Positions 50,254 to 59,777 of a stretch of DNA of 64,000 bases are shown here, one piece after another; position 1 is the stretch's first letter; each line of letters opens with the position of its first letter. Below the pieces are notes generated by a model. That model was not told where the DNA came from and ran no database searches. It saw only the letters and a program-made list of their open reading frames with translations. The DNA comes from Achromobacter deleyi (GTDB taxonomy: Bacteria; Pseudomonadota; Gammaproteobacteria; Burkholderiales; Burkholderiaceae_B), in contig NZ_CP065997.1 of assembly GCF_016127315.1 (NCBI RefSeq), forward strand, positions 2,790,001 through 2,854,000. Reading direction: 5' to 3'. Made by a program: the position numbers and the translations under genes.

Positions 50254-50931
50254 ATGACCGCGCCACCCCTCCAGACCCCTCTCGCGGCCGAACTGGCCGA
50301 ACTCGCCCGCACGCTGGGCAATGCCCATCGCCTGGTGCTGCTCGAGCATATCGCGCAGGGCGAGCGCCCGGTCGAACGGCTGGCCGAATTGTCCGGCCTG
50401 TCGGTCGCCAACACCTCGCAGCACCTGCAGCAGTTGCGCCGCGCCGGTTTCGTGGCGACCCGGCGCGATGGCAAGCACGTGTACTACCGGCTCGGCACCG
50501 CGCCCATCGCCGGGCTGCTCAATGCCCTCGGGGCCGTGGCGCAGCACAACCGCGGCGAGATCCGGCGCCTGGTGGCGGACAGCCAGGATCGCCGCGACGG
50601 TCTCGAGGCCATCTCGCGCGACGAACTGCTCAGCCGCCTGGGCGAAGGCAGCATGACGCTGCTGGACGTGCGGCCCGCCGACGAATTCGCGCAGGGCCAC
50701 CTGCCCGGCGCCATCAACATCCCCGCCGACGAGTTGCTCGAGCGGCTCGGCGAATTGCCGGCCGCGCACGAGATCGTGGCCTATTGCCGCGGCCCGTTCT
50801 GCGTGCTGTCTTCCGACGCCGTCACCGCGTTGCGCGCGCACGGCCTGCGCGCCCGGCGGCTCGACGCCGGTTTTCCGGACTGGCGCGCCGAGGGGCTGGC
50901 GGTCGAGACGCCCGACCCGCCCGCGCGTTAG
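50254..50931 (+). CDS. ArsR-family regulator fused to a rhodanese domain (paralogue)
   Basis: 225 aa from ATG 50254; an in-frame ATG at 50236 would lie within the predicted promoter. The layout equals that of the 405-1103 gene: winged helix (LAELSGLSVANTSQHLQQLRRAGF, wing RRDGKHVYYRLG) and rhodanese (LLDVRPADEFAQGHLPGAINIP) with the active cysteine in AYCRGPFC. This loop has the common CRGPF(Y)C form, unlike CGGRYC of the paralogue. Convergent with an MFS gene (32 bp apart) and divergent from a ParB-like lipoprotein. Target unknown. Confidence 0.87.
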   Translation: MTAPPLQTPLAAELAELARTLGNAHRLVLLEHIAQGERPVERLAELSGLSVANTSQHLQQLRRAGFVATRRDGKHVYYRLGTAPIAGLLNALGAVAQHNRGEIRRLVADSQDRRDGLEAISRDELLSRLGEGSMTLLDVRPADEFAQGHLPGAINIPADELLERLGELPAAHEIVAYCRGPFCVLSSDAVTALRAHGLRARRLDAGFPDWRAEGLAVETPDPPAR

Positions 50932-50963
50932 CGCGCCGCGACGTCTTGCGCAGAGGGCCGCAT

Positions 50964-52136
50964 TCAAGCCGGCTTCGAGCGCGCCAGCAGCAACGCCAGC
51001 GCCAACCCCAGCCACGCCAGGGACAGCGGCCGGGGCGTGTCGAAAGGCAGCCATGAGGTGGCCGCCAACCCCAACCCCAGCAGGCTGTAGTAGGCCAGGC
51101 CGAACAAGGCGCCGGCCCGCCCCAGGCAGTGTCCGTAATGCCGCAGCGCCGGTCCCAGCAGATTGGGTATCGTCAGGCCATAGCCCGCGAACACGGGCAA
51201 CGCCGTGGCCGCCCACAGCCAGCCCGGTTCCGGGCGCCAGGCCATGGCGGCGGCCTGCGCCGCCGTGCCCAGCGCGACGCAACGCAGCCCGTAGCGCACC
51301 CGGCGCTCGGCATCCGCGGCGGCGGGCAGCCGGCGGTTGGCGGCTGCGCCCAGGCTGCCGACCAGCGCCACGCCCAGGCCCACCCAGCCGAAACCCAGTC
51401 CCGGCAGCGGGCCCGTCATGAACGGGCCGGCGGCATAGAACGAAAACACCAGCAGGTTCAGGCCGGCGACCCGCAGCACCGCCAGGCGCAGCGCGGCGTC
51501 GGCCAGCATCTGGCCGGCCAGCGCCGCCAGCGGCACGTGGCCGGTGCGCGCCGGGCGGGTTTCGTGCCAGCGCCAGGCGACCGATCCCAGCAGCAGCGCG
51601 ATCACGACGGCGAGCGTTGCCAGCACGCCGGCATAGCCATGCCGGTCGGCCAGCAGTTGGCCCGTCAGCGGTCCGACGGCGGGCGACCAGGCCAGCACCG
51701 CGCCCAGCGTGACGAAGGTGCGCGTCAGCCGCGGGCCGTCCAGGCAATCGCGCAGCACGGTCTGCGTCACCACCGAGCAGGCCGCCAGGCCCAGCGCCTG
51801 GACGAAGCGGCCGCCCAGCAGCCAGCCATAGTGCGGCGCGGCCAGCGCGCACAGCGTGCCCGCCAGCCCGGTGGCCAGGCCGGCCAGCATGGCGGGGCGG
51901 CGGCCCCAGGTGTCGGCGAGATGCCCCCACAGCAGCACCCCGACGGCAAAGCCGATGAAGAACACGCCCATGACCGGCTGCGTGGCGGCGGCGTCCAGGC
52001 GCCAGTGGCGCGCCAGGTCCGGCAGGGCGGGGGCGAGAATGGTCTCGGCGATCTGCGGCAGGGCCAGCAGCGCGATGACGAGCCAGGGCGGCGGCAGGGC
52101 GCCGGGGGTGGTCGGAGAGGAGAGACGGGAAGACAT
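50964..52136 (-). CDS. Bcr/CflA-family MFS exporter
   Basis: 390 aa, 12 hydrophobic helices. The motif LLWGHLADTWGRRPAML (loop 2-3) and TQTVLRDCLDGPRLTRTFVTLGAVLAWSPAVGPLTGQLL (helix 5 motif C-like segment at about 120-160) are typical of chloramphenicol/bicyclomycin-type drug exporters. Divergent from an AraC regulator at 52227, a layout like nimT-nimR of E. coli but with a different transporter subfamily. Substrate unknown. Confidence 0.85.
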   Translation of the reverse strand: MSSRLSSPTTPGALPPPWLVIALLALPQIAETILAPALPDLARHWRLDAAATQPVMGVFFIGFAVGVLLWGHLADTWGRRPAMLAGLATGLAGTLCALAAPHYGWLLGGRFVQALGLAACSVVTQTVLRDCLDGPRLTRTFVTLGAVLAWSPAVGPLTGQLLADRHGYAGVLATLAVVIALLLGSVAWRWHETRPARTGHVPLAALAGQMLADAALRLAVLRVAGLNLLVFSFYAAGPFMTGPLPGLGFGWVGLGVALVGSLGAAANRRLPAAADAERRVRYGLRCVALGTAAQAAAMAWRPEPGWLWAATALPVFAGYGLTIPNLLGPALRHYGHCLGRAGALFGLAYYSLLGLGLAATSWLPFDTPRPLSLAWLGLALALLLARSKPA

Positions 52137-52226
52137 GCGACGGCCGTGATGCGAAAAGCCGCTAGCGTAGGCGCGCGGCGACGCGCAAAATCACGACATC
52201 GCGCCATAAAACATCGCCAATCGGAC

Positions 52227-53003
52227 ATGCCTATCTATTCGCTCGACACCGTCGAGGATCCGGACCTCGTCGCCTGCCCCGTGGTGGGCATGGCGATCGA
52301 TACGCGCGCGCACGCGTCCGACTGGCACGCGCATCAACGCGCGCAATTGCTGTATCAGGCGGAAGGCGGGGTGACCTTGTATCTCACCGACCGGGTGGGG
52401 CAGCTGGCGCCGCTGCAGGCGGCCTGGCTGCCGGCCGGGTGCGTGCATCGCACGGCCATGCAGGGCACGTTCGCGTACCGCAGCCTGTACTTCGATGTGG
52501 CGGCCTATCCGGACCTGCCGCGCGAGCCGCGCATCCTCGATGTCAATCCGCTGCTGCGAGAGATGATCGTGCGCGTGACGCATTGGCCATCCGACCAGCC
52601 GCTGGACGGGCCGCGCCAGCGCCTGGTGGGCGCGCTGCTGGACGAACTGGCGGCGGCGCCCGCGGCGCCGCTGCATCTGCCCATGCCGCGCGACCGGCGG
52701 CTGGCGCCGATCGCGCGTGAACTGTTGGCGGACCCGGCCTGCGCGCTGTCGATCGACGACTGGGGCCGCCGGGTGGGCGCCAGCGGCCGCACGCTGGCCC
52801 GCGCCTTCCTGGCCGAAACCGGCCTGCCGTTCACGCGATGGCGCACGCAATGCCGCCTGCTGATGGCGCGGGCGCGGCTGGCCGAGGGCGCGTCCGTCAC
52901 GGAGGTGGCGCATGCCGTGGGCTATGCCAGCGACAGCGCCTTCATCGCCATGTACCGGCGCGCCTACGGCGAGCCGCCGGGGCGCCGGCAGCGCCGGCGT
53001 TAG
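52227..53003 (+). CDS. AraC-family regulator with N-terminal cupin
   Basis: 258 aa from ATG 52227. Cupin part: SDWHAHQRAQLLYQAEGGVTLYLTDRVGQLAPLQAAWLPAGCVH; DNA-binding part: LSIDDWGRRVGASGRTLARAFLAETGLPFTRWRTQCRLL and VAHAVGYASDSAFIAMYRRAYGEPPG. It is paralogous to the regulator at 19228 (the same PRDRRLAPIA/PRDRRLARLA linker). The divergent Bcr/CflA exporter is the likely target. The stop overlaps the porin stop by 3 bp on the opposite strand. Confidence 0.85.
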   Translation: MPIYSLDTVEDPDLVACPVVGMAIDTRAHASDWHAHQRAQLLYQAEGGVTLYLTDRVGQLAPLQAAWLPAGCVHRTAMQGTFAYRSLYFDVAAYPDLPREPRILDVNPLLREMIVRVTHWPSDQPLDGPRQRLVGALLDELAAAPAAPLHLPMPRDRRLAPIARELLADPACALSIDDWGRRVGASGRTLARAFLAETGLPFTRWRTQCRLLMARARLAEGASVTEVAHAVGYASDSAFIAMYRRAYGEPPGRRQRRR

Positions 53004-54106
53004 AACACGTGGCGGATGCCGACGCCGGCCGCGGTGCTCTTGAGGCCGTCGATGAACGCGTAGTCCTTGCCGTACGAACCATAGGCGTACAGGTTGGTGC
53101 GCTTGGACAGGTCGTAGGTGTAGCCCACGCTCCAGACGTTCATGTTGGCGTCGCCGCCGGTCAGGCGGTCATTGGACGGCGAGACGTGCTGCCACGACGT
53201 GAACACGCTGCTGGCGCCGCCGATCGGGAAGGTGGCGCCCAGCATGTAGGCATTGGCCTTGAAGCCGTCCACATAACGGTTGGTGCCGAACTCGTCGCTG
53301 AAGGGCGTGCCCGCCGGCAGGTCCTGGCCGACGAACCAGCCGTCGGTGGTGCGGCCATAGGCGGCGGCCAGCTTCACCACTTCCAGGTCGTACGACGCGC
53401 CGATGGCGTATTGGCGCGGCGTCGCGCCGTGGTCGATCGAGCCGCGGTTGGAGCCGTTGAGCTGGTCGTAGGTCAGGGTGACGTTGACCGGGCCCTCGAC
53501 GTAGCGCAGGCCGGCGGTGATGCCGCGCGAGTTGTCGTTGGTGCGGAAATGGGTTTCGTCGCTGTTGGTATCGTCGACGTTGAAGGAATAGCCCGCGGCG
53601 AACTGGAAGCCGCTCATCGAGGGGCTGCGATACATGATCATGTTGTCCCAGCGCATGGTGTTGGCCGCGCTGAAACCCAGGCCCAGGTTCGATTGGGTGT
53701 AGCTGGTGTAGAAGGGATCGATGTCGGCCAGGTAGTTCGAGCCGACGGTGGCCTGGCGGCCGAATTCGATCGTGCCCCAGGCGTCGTTGGCCAGCCCGAG
53801 GGTGGCTTGGCGGCCGAACAGGCGGCCGCTCTGGCCGCGGGTGCCGTTGCCCGAATCGAAACCGCTTTCCAGCGTGAACACGGCGCGCAGGCCATCGCCC
53901 AGGTCTTCTGATCCGCGCAGGCCCCAGCGGGAGCCGGCCTGGATGCCGTTGATCATGCCGAGCTTGCTGCCGTCATAGCCATTGCCCTTGATCTTGTTGT
54001 AGCCAATGCCGGTGTCGATGACACCATAGAGAGTGACTGACGTTTCTGCCTGAGCGACGCCTGCAAAAGTGGTCAACATTGCGGCTGCGAGCAGCGTCTT
54101 TTTCAT
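53000..54106 (-). CDS. Gram-negative trimeric porin 1
   Basis: 368 aa from ATG 54106 with AGGAG upstream. The signal peptide MKKTLLAAAMLTTFAGVAQA is followed by ETSVTLYGVIDTGIGYNK, the first strand of betaproteobacterial 16-stranded general porins. Further landmarks: QAGSRWGLRGSEDLGDGLRAVFTLESGF, FGRQATLGLANDAWGTIEFGRQ (inner loop region) and the C-terminal RHVF with terminal Phe required for Bam assembly. Outer membrane. The next gene (54421) is a close paralogue. The 84-bp stretch before the start has a TACAAT at 54194-54189 that could be its -10. Confidence 0.93.
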   Translation of the reverse strand: MKKTLLAAAMLTTFAGVAQAETSVTLYGVIDTGIGYNKIKGNGYDGSKLGMINGIQAGSRWGLRGSEDLGDGLRAVFTLESGFDSGNGTRGQSGRLFGRQATLGLANDAWGTIEFGRQATVGSNYLADIDPFYTSYTQSNLGLGFSAANTMRWDNMIMYRSPSMSGFQFAAGYSFNVDDTNSDETHFRTNDNSRGITAGLRYVEGPVNVTLTYDQLNGSNRGSIDHGATPRQYAIGASYDLEVVKLAAAYGRTTDGWFVGQDLPAGTPFSDEFGTNRYVDGFKANAYMLGATFPIGGASSVFTSWQHVSPSNDRLTGGDANMNVWSVGYTYDLSKRTNLYAYGSYGKDYAFIDGLKSTAAGVGIRHVF

Positions 54107-54341
54107 CCGTGGAACTCCTGTAGTGAAGTGGGAAAAAAACAAAGGGAACAGCAGCCAGGCATGATGCCGATTGCGGTTCCCGAACGGCATTGTAGGTCAA
54201 AAAGTCCTATTTCCTGACAAAAAGCGTGGATTTCTGGCTATTTTGGTCGATCGGTGGACGGAATTGGAGGGTTTGCCGGAACCGGCCGCGCGGGTATCCG
54301 ACACGGCTTGGCCGCCTCGATCAGGAGGGGGGCGGACATGC
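54107..54341. promoter_or_regulatory. Upstream region of porin 1
   Basis: AT-rich for this genome near 54185-54250. A minus-strand TACAAT (54194-54189) with TTTTTGACC just before it could be a promoter; hexamer spacing is not standard, so the call is tentative. No gene is seen. Confidence 0.35.
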
Positions 54342-54375
54342 AAAAAAGCGCCGCCAGGGGATGCCCTGGCGGCGC
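54342..54375 (-). terminator. Intrinsic terminator of porin 2
   Basis: A perfect 12-bp stem, GCGCCGCCAGGG (54348-54359) with CCCTGGCGGCGC (54364-54375), loop of 4, followed on the minus strand by TTTTTT. It lies 45 bp beyond the porin 2 stop and separates it from porin 1. Confidence 0.85.
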
Positions 54376-54420
54376 CTCGGAGGCGATGCGCCGACCGTGC
54401 CGGCGCGGCCCGATCGCGGC

Positions 54421-55593
54421 TTAGAACAGGTGACGCACGCCGACGCCGCCCGCGGTGCTCTTCAGGCCTTCAACCAGCGCATAGTTCTTGCCATACGAAC
54501 CATAGGCGTACACGCTGGTGCGCTTGGACAGGTCGTAGGTGTAGCCCACGCTCCAGACGTTCATCTTAGGATCGTCGCCGTCCGCGGAGGCCAGATGCTG
54601 CCACGAACCGAACAGATTGCTGGCGCCGCCCAGCGGCAGCGTGGCGCCCAGCATGTAGGAGTTGGCCTTGAAGCCCTCGCCGATAAACTCGTATGAGCCA
54701 AAGGTGTCGTTCTGGCCAACGCTGCCGACTGGCAATTCCTGGGCGACAAACCAGCCGTCGGTGGTGCGGGCATAGGCTGCGGCGAGCTTGACGACTTCCA
54801 GGTCGTACGAAACGGCCAGCGCATATTGACGCGGCGTGATGCCGCGGTCGAGATCGATGGGGTGGCGCGGATCATCAGTGGTCTTGGCCTGGTTGGAGCT
54901 GTTGAGCTGGTCGTAAGTCATCGACACGTTCAACGGACCATTCACGTAGCGCAGGCCGGCGGTGATGCCGCGCGCGTTGTCGGCGGTGCGGAAGCCGCTC
55001 TGGTTCTTGTCGGTGCTGTCGACGTTGAAGGAATAGCCCAGGGCGAACTGGAAGCCGTCGGTCCAGGGGCTGCGGTACATGATCATGTTGTCCCAGCGCA
55101 TGGTGTTGGCCGCGCTGAAGGTCGTACCGATGTTGGCCTGGGTGAAGCTGGTGTAGAAGGGGTCGATTTCCGCCAGGAAGGTGCCGCCGACGGTGGTCTG
55201 GCGACCGAATTCCACCGAACCCCAGGCGTCGTTGGCCAGGCCGACGGTGGCCTGGCGGTTGAACAGGCGGTTTTGCTGCGAGGTGCCGTCGCCCGAATCG
55301 AAGCCGCTTTCGACCGTGAACATGGCGCGCAGGCCATCGCCCAGGTCTTCGGAGCCCTTCAGGCCCCAGCGCGAGCCGGCCTGCACGCCGTTGATCATGC
55401 CGATCCTGCTGCCGCCGAAGTTCACGTCCTTGCTCGTGCCCGTGGTGGGGTTGATGACGGAATCGGTGGTGTCGGATACCTTGTTGTAGCCGATGCCGGT
55501 GTCGATCACGCCGTAGAGCGTGACCGAGGTTTCCGCCTGGGCGACGCCGGCGAAAGTGGTCAGGATGGCGGCTGCGAGCAGCGTCTTTTTCAT
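54421..55593 (-). CDS. Gram-negative trimeric porin 2
   Basis: 390 aa from ATG 55593 with AGGAG upstream. The signal peptide MKKTLLAAAILTTFAGVAQA differs from that of porin 1 by one residue (Ile for Met), and the strand-forming segments are highly alike. Porin 2 has extra loop sequence: VSDTTDSVINPTTGTSKDVNFGG near the N-terminus, and TTDDPRHPIDLDRGITPRQ in place of the shorter SIDHGATPRQ. It ends RHLF. The pair arose by tandem duplication; loops probably set different selectivity. An own terminator and own promoter region mean independent expression. Confidence 0.93.
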   Translation of the reverse strand: MKKTLLAAAILTTFAGVAQAETSVTLYGVIDTGIGYNKVSDTTDSVINPTTGTSKDVNFGGSRIGMINGVQAGSRWGLKGSEDLGDGLRAMFTVESGFDSGDGTSQQNRLFNRQATVGLANDAWGSVEFGRQTTVGGTFLAEIDPFYTSFTQANIGTTFSAANTMRWDNMIMYRSPWTDGFQFALGYSFNVDSTDKNQSGFRTADNARGITAGLRYVNGPLNVSMTYDQLNSSNQAKTTDDPRHPIDLDRGITPRQYALAVSYDLEVVKLAAAYARTTDGWFVAQELPVGSVGQNDTFGSYEFIGEGFKANSYMLGATLPLGGASNLFGSWQHLASADGDDPKMNVWSVGYTYDLSKRTSVYAYGSYGKNYALVEGLKSTAGGVGVRHLF

Positions 55594-55886
55594 CGGAAGA
55601 ACTCCTAGAGAGGTAAAGGGCGGAAGAACGGAACCGCGGGCCGGAAGGCCGGCCGGGCTCCGGTTGCCCGTGTCGATTGCACCGGGCCATTCTCCGGTAA
55701 GTTCGGCGAAGGGCTGGCTATCCTGCTTTCTTCTAGGACAGATCTGAGACGAGTTCGCCACGCTGGCGCGCGCGGGCGTGGGAATGGGCCGCGCGACCTC
55801 GCCGGCGTCGCCTGTTCAGGGCGTGCCGGGAAGTCCGGGCGAGAGGGGGGGGGAGGCGATCCGGCGGGCGTGCCGGATCGTGGGGC
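55594..55886. other. Gap between porin 2 and surf1
   Basis: 293 bp. It holds a hairpin just after the surf1 stop, GATCCGGC (55858-55865) with GCCGGATC (55872-55879), loop of 6, whose minus-strand continuation is a C/T-rich run that includes 9 consecutive G/C bases (55845-55853) instead of a U-run; this may be a weak terminator. The part near 55690-55750 (TTCTTCTAGGACAGATCTGAG) probably includes the porin 2 promoter. No gene is seen. Confidence 0.45.
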
Positions 55887-56684
55887 TCAGCGGCGGGCGC
55901 GCAGCCGGCGTTCTTCGCGCACCACGATGCCGGCGCCGAGGATGATCATCGCGGCCAGGGCGTACCAGGTGATGGCGTAGACCAGGTGATTGTTGGGGAA
56001 GGTCAGCGTGGTCAGGCCGCCGACGGGCGCCTGCGTCGGATCGCGGCCGGCGCCGGGAGCGGCGTCGGCGTCGATGAAATAGGGCGCCACGTCGCCCAGG
56101 CCGCGCGCCTGGGCGATGGCCGGCAGGTCGCGCGAATACCAGAGATTGGCGGCTGGATCGTTGTTGCGCAGGAAGCCGTTGCCCGGCTCGCCCATGCGCA
56201 GCAGGCCGTCGACCTTGACCGGGCCGGTGTCGGCTTCGGCCGGGGCGCCGGCAGCCTGGCGCTTGCGCCATTCGGGCAGCACGAAGCCGCGGTTGACCAG
56301 CACCGTGCCGGCGCCGTCCGCCAGTTGCAGCGGCGTCATGACCCAGTAGCCGCTGCCCAGTTCGGTGGCGGCCTGCACCAGCGTCTGCTTGTCATATTGG
56401 TAGGCGCCGCTGGCCGACACGCGGCGGTATTCGGCGTTGTCGGACGTCAGTCCCGGCCAGTCGGCGCGCGCGGGGGCGGGCGTGGCGGGCGCGTGGGCCC
56501 GCTTGTCCACCTGCGCGATCAGGTTCTGCTTCCAGGCCAGGCGGTGCACCTGCCAGGTGCCGAGGGCGCACAGGCCCGCGAACAGCGCGACCGCAACCAC
56601 GCCCAGGACGGCCAGGGTGGTTGCGCTGCGGGGATTGCGGGGGGTGTCGCCGGAATGCGTAGAGTCTTTTGTTGCCGCCATCAC
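55887..56684 (-). CDS. surf1: SURF1-family oxidase assembly protein
   Basis: 265 aa. Two membrane helices bracket a periplasmic domain: N-terminal LAVLGVVAVALFAGLCALGTWQVHRLAWKQ with the conserved GTWQVxRxxWK, and C-terminal NNHLVYAITWYALAAMIILG with the conserved NxHLxYAxTWY. Inner blocks are YRRVSASGAY and VLVNRGFVLPEWR. SURF1 helps haem insertion or assembly of haem-copper oxidases; here it is the last gene of the cyo cluster. It starts 1-2 bp after the cyoD stop. Confidence 0.93.
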   Translation of the reverse strand: MMAATKDSTHSGDTPRNPRSATTLAVLGVVAVALFAGLCALGTWQVHRLAWKQNLIAQVDKRAHAPATPAPARADWPGLTSDNAEYRRVSASGAYQYDKQTLVQAATELGSGYWVMTPLQLADGAGTVLVNRGFVLPEWRKRQAAGAPAEADTGPVKVDGLLRMGEPGNGFLRNNDPAANLWYSRDLPAIAQARGLGDVAPYFIDADAAPGAGRDPTQAPVGGLTTLTFPNNHLVYAITWYALAAMIILGAGIVVREERRLRARR

Positions 56685-56685
56685 G

Positions 56686-57069
56686 TCAGGGCATATTCCG
56701 CATGTCGTGGATCGACATGGGCATCATGTTGGAGTTCAGGTGATACATGATCCAGATGGATCCGCTGAGCGTAATCACGACCAGCACCAGCGTGAATATT
56801 AACGCCAACATGTTCCAGCCGCTTTCGGACTTGGCGTCCATGTGCAGGAAATAGATGATGTGCACCACGATCTGGACCGCCGCGAACGCCAGGATGATCA
56901 GCGCCGTGGTGCGCGAGCTTTCGAACACGCGGTCCATCACCAGCCAGAACGGGATCGCGGTCAGGATGGCGGCCAGGATGAAGCCGGTGACGTAGCTTTT
57001 CAGGGTGCCATGGGCGGCGCCGTCGTCATCGTCGTGGTGATCGTGGCCGTGGCCGGCATGGGCGTTCAT
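56686..57069 (-). CDS. cyoD: Cytochrome o ubiquinol oxidase subunit IV
   Basis: 127 aa. An unusual His/Asp-rich N-terminus (GHGHDHHDDDDGAAH), then three membrane helices: YVTGFILAAILTAIPFWLVM, LIILAFAAVQIVVHIIYFLHM and LALIFTLVLVVITLSGSIWIMYHLN. The VxxxxFLHM segment is characteristic of CyoD. It assists assembly and stability of the bo3-type oxidase. Its ATG overlaps the cyoC stop by 4 bp. Confidence 0.95.
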   Translation of the reverse strand: MNAHAGHGHDHHDDDDGAAHGTLKSYVTGFILAAILTAIPFWLVMDRVFESSRTTALIILAFAAVQIVVHIIYFLHMDAKSESGWNMLALIFTLVLVVITLSGSIWIMYHLNSNMMPMSIHDMRNMP

Positions 57070-57707
57070 GGCAGCACTCCCATCAGGTAGACAAAGGTGA
57101 ACACGCCGACCCAGATCAGGTCCAGGAAGTGCCAGAACATCGACAGGCACATCAGCCGGCGGCGGTTTTCGGGGATCAGGCCGTGCATGCGCACCTGCAC
57201 CATCATCGTCACCAGCCAGACGATGCCGAACGTGACGTGCAGCCCGTGCGTGCCCACCAGCGTGAAGAACGACGACAGGAAGGCGCTGCGCTGCGGCCCG
57301 GCGCCGATGTGGATCAGGTGCGCGAACTCATACAGCTCCAGTGACAGGAAGCCCAGCCCCAGCAGGCCGGTGACCGCCAGCCAGCCCTGCGTGGCGCCGA
57401 CCCGGTTGCGCCGCATCTCCAGCATGGCGAAGCCGTAGGTGATGGACGACAGCAGCAGCAGCGAGGTGTTGACCGCCACCAGCGGCAGGTCGAACAGGTC
57501 GGCGCCGGACGGGCCCGCGGCGTAGTTGCGCCCGAGCACGCCGTAGGTGGCGAACAGGCAGGCGAAGATGAGGCAGTCGCTCATCAGGTAGACCCAGAAG
57601 CCCAGCAGCGTGCCGTTCTTCGGGTGGTGTTCGCCGGCTACGTGGAACACGGGCTCCGGGGGCGGCGTGGCGCCGCCGGGCAGGGTGGGGGCCAGGGTAT
57701 CAGACAT
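57066..57707 (-). CDS. cyoC: Cytochrome o ubiquinol oxidase subunit III
   Basis: 213 aa. [61 protein letters not shown] and [22 protein letters not shown] match the five-helix CyoC/CoxC family, with GTHGLHV in the usual place. Overlaps the cyoB stop by 8 bp and the cyoD start by 4 bp, so translation is coupled along the operon. Confidence 0.96.
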   Translation of the reverse strand: MSDTLAPTLPGGATPPPEPVFHVAGEHHPKNGTLLGFWVYLMSDCLIFACLFATYGVLGRNYAAGPSGADLFDLPLVAVNTSLLLLSSITYGFAMLEMRRNRVGATQGWLAVTGLLGLGFLSLELYEFAHLIHIGAGPQRSAFLSSFFTLVGTHGLHVTFGIVWLVTMMVQVRMHGLIPENRRRLMCLSMFWHFLDLIWVGVFTFVYLMGVLP

Positions 57708-59703
57708 GTTTCGCCAACAGTTGGGTGCGGGCGTCCTCCGTGCGCACGACCTCGTCGGCCGGCACGTAGTACTCGCGCTTGTAGTTGAAGGTATGGACGA
57801 TGGACACGATGACCAGCGCGGCGAGCGACAGCATGGCCAGCGGCCACATGTGCCAGATCAGCGCGAAGCCCATCACCACGCTGATGGCCGCCAGCACGAT
57901 GCCGGCCCAGGTGTTCCTGGGCATGTGGATGGGGATGAAGCCATCCTGCGGGCGCTGGTAGCCGTGCTGTTTCATCTGCCACCATGCGTCCTGGTCATGC
58001 ACCCGCGGCGTGAAGGCGAAGTTGTAGTTGGGCGGCGGCGAGGACGTCGACCATTCCAGCGTGCGGCCATCCCACGGATCGCCGCTGTCGTCGCGCAGCG
58101 ACTCGCGGCGGCGGTAGCTGACCACCAGCTGGATCAGGAAGCAGGCGATGCCGATGGCGATCAGGAAGGCGCCGAACGCGGCCACCTGGAACCAGATCTG
58201 CAGCGACATGTCCTCGAAGTGGTTGACGCGGCGCGTCACGCCCATCAGGCCCAGCACGTACAGCGGCATGAAGGCGAAGTAGAAGCCCACCAGCCAGAAC
58301 CAGAACGAGCACTTGCCCCAGAACGGATCGAGCTTGTAGCCGAAGGCCTTGGGGAACCAGTAGGTGATGCCGGCCATCAGGCCGAACAGCACGCCGCCGA
58401 TGATGACGTTGTGGAAGTGGGCGATCAGGAACAGGCTGTTGTGCAGCGCGAAGTCGGCCGGCGGCACCGCCAGCAGCACGCCGGTCATGCCGCCGATCAC
58501 GAAGGTGACCATGAAGCCCATGGTCCACAGCATCGGCACCTCGAAGCGGATGCGGCCGCGGTACATGGTGAACAGCCAGTTGAAGATCTTGGCCCCGGTC
58601 GGGATCGAGATGATCATAGTGGTGATCCCGAAGAACGAGTTCACGCTGGCCCCCGACCCCATGGTGAAGAAGTGGTGCAGCCACACCAGGTACGACAGCA
58701 CCGTGATCACGACCGTGGCGTAGACCATCGACGCGTAGCCGAACAGGCGCTTGCGGCAGAAGGTGGCGACCACTTCCGAGAAGATGCCGAAGGCCGGCAG
58801 GATCAGGATGTAGACCTCGGGGTGGCCCCAGATCCAGATCAGGTTCACGTACATCATGGCGTTGCCGCCGAAGTCGGCCGTGAAGAAGTTGGTGCCGACG
58901 TAGCGGTCCATCGACAGCAGCGCCAGCACGGCCGTCAGCACCGGGAACGCGGCCACGATCAGCACGTTGGTGCACAGCGCGGTCCAGGTGAAGATCGGCA
59001 TGCGCATCAGCGACATGCCGGGCGCGCGCATCTTGACGATGGTGACCAGCAGGTTCACGCCGGACAGCAATGTGCCGACCCCCGCGATCTGCAAGGCCCA
59101 TATGTAGTAGTCGACCCCCACGTCCGGACTCTGCGCGATGCCCGATAAAGGCGGATACGCCAGCCAGCCGGTGCGGGCGAATTCGCCCACGAACAGCGAC
59201 ATCATGACCAGCACCACGCCGCCGGTGGTCATCCAGAAGCTGAAGTTGTTCAGGAACGGGAAGGCCACGTCGCGCGCGCCGATCTGCAGCGGCACCACGT
59301 AGTTCATCAGCCCCGTGACCAGCGGCATGGCCACGAAGAAGATCATGATGACGCCGTGCGCCGTGAAGATCTGGTCGTAGTGGTGCGGCGGCAGGTAGCC
59401 GGTGGAATCGCCGAAGGCCACGGCCTGCTGCAGCCGCATCATGATGGCGTCGGCGAAGCCCCGCAGCAGCATCACCAGCCCCAGGATCATGTACATGATG
59501 CCGATCTTCTTGTGGTCGATGCTGGTGAACCACTCGTGCCACAGGTAGCCCCACTTGCGGTAGTAGGTGATGGCGCCCAGCACCACGATGCCGCCGATCG
59601 CCACCATGGCGAAAGTCGCCAGCAGGATCGGCTCGTGCAAGGGGATGGCGTCCCAGGTCAGGCGACCGAAGATCAGCTTGGTGAGGTCTGGTTGATCAGT
59701 CAT
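57700..59703 (-). CDS. cyoB: Cytochrome o ubiquinol oxidase subunit I
   Basis: 667 aa. Haem-copper motifs are clear: [15 protein letters not shown] (low-spin haem His), [21 protein letters not shown] (CuB His cross-linked to Tyr, here HPEVY), [11 protein letters not shown] (the two CuB histidines) and [13 protein letters not shown] (haem o3/b ligands). The N-terminal extra helix and lack of CuA fit quinol rather than cytochrome c oxidation. It pumps protons in the inner membrane. A 14-bp tandem duplication precedes the start (59704-59731). Confidence 0.97.
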   Translation of the reverse strand: MTDQPDLTKLIFGRLTWDAIPLHEPILLATFAMVAIGGIVVLGAITYYRKWGYLWHEWFTSIDHKKIGIMYMILGLVMLLRGFADAIMMRLQQAVAFGDSTGYLPPHHYDQIFTAHGVIMIFFVAMPLVTGLMNYVVPLQIGARDVAFPFLNNFSFWMTTGGVVLVMMSLFVGEFARTGWLAYPPLSGIAQSPDVGVDYYIWALQIAGVGTLLSGVNLLVTIVKMRAPGMSLMRMPIFTWTALCTNVLIVAAFPVLTAVLALLSMDRYVGTNFFTADFGGNAMMYVNLIWIWGHPEVYILILPAFGIFSEVVATFCRKRLFGYASMVYATVVITVLSYLVWLHHFFTMGSGASVNSFFGITTMIISIPTGAKIFNWLFTMYRGRIRFEVPMLWTMGFMVTFVIGGMTGVLLAVPPADFALHNSLFLIAHFHNVIIGGVLFGLMAGITYWFPKAFGYKLDPFWGKCSFWFWLVGFYFAFMPLYVLGLMGVTRRVNHFEDMSLQIWFQVAAFGAFLIAIGIACFLIQLVVSYRRRESLRDDSGDPWDGRTLEWSTSSPPPNYNFAFTPRVHDQDAWWQMKQHGYQRPQDGFIPIHMPRNTWAGIVLAAISVVMGFALIWHMWPLAMLSLAALVIVSIVHTFNYKREYYVPADEVVRTEDARTQLLAKHV

Positions 59704-59731
59704 CTCGGTTTCCAGGGCTCGGTTTCCAGGG
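59704..59731. repeat. 14-bp tandem duplication carrying the cyoB ribosome site
   Basis: CTCGGTTTCCAGGG occurs twice without a gap (59704-59717 and 59718-59731). On the coding (minus) strand each copy reads CCCTGGAAACCGAG, and the proximal GGAAACCGAG directly precedes the cyoB ATG. Confidence 0.9.
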
Positions 59732-59777
59732 GGAATACCTTGATTTCACGCGATGCGCCGCGGCGGCGACGACGCCG

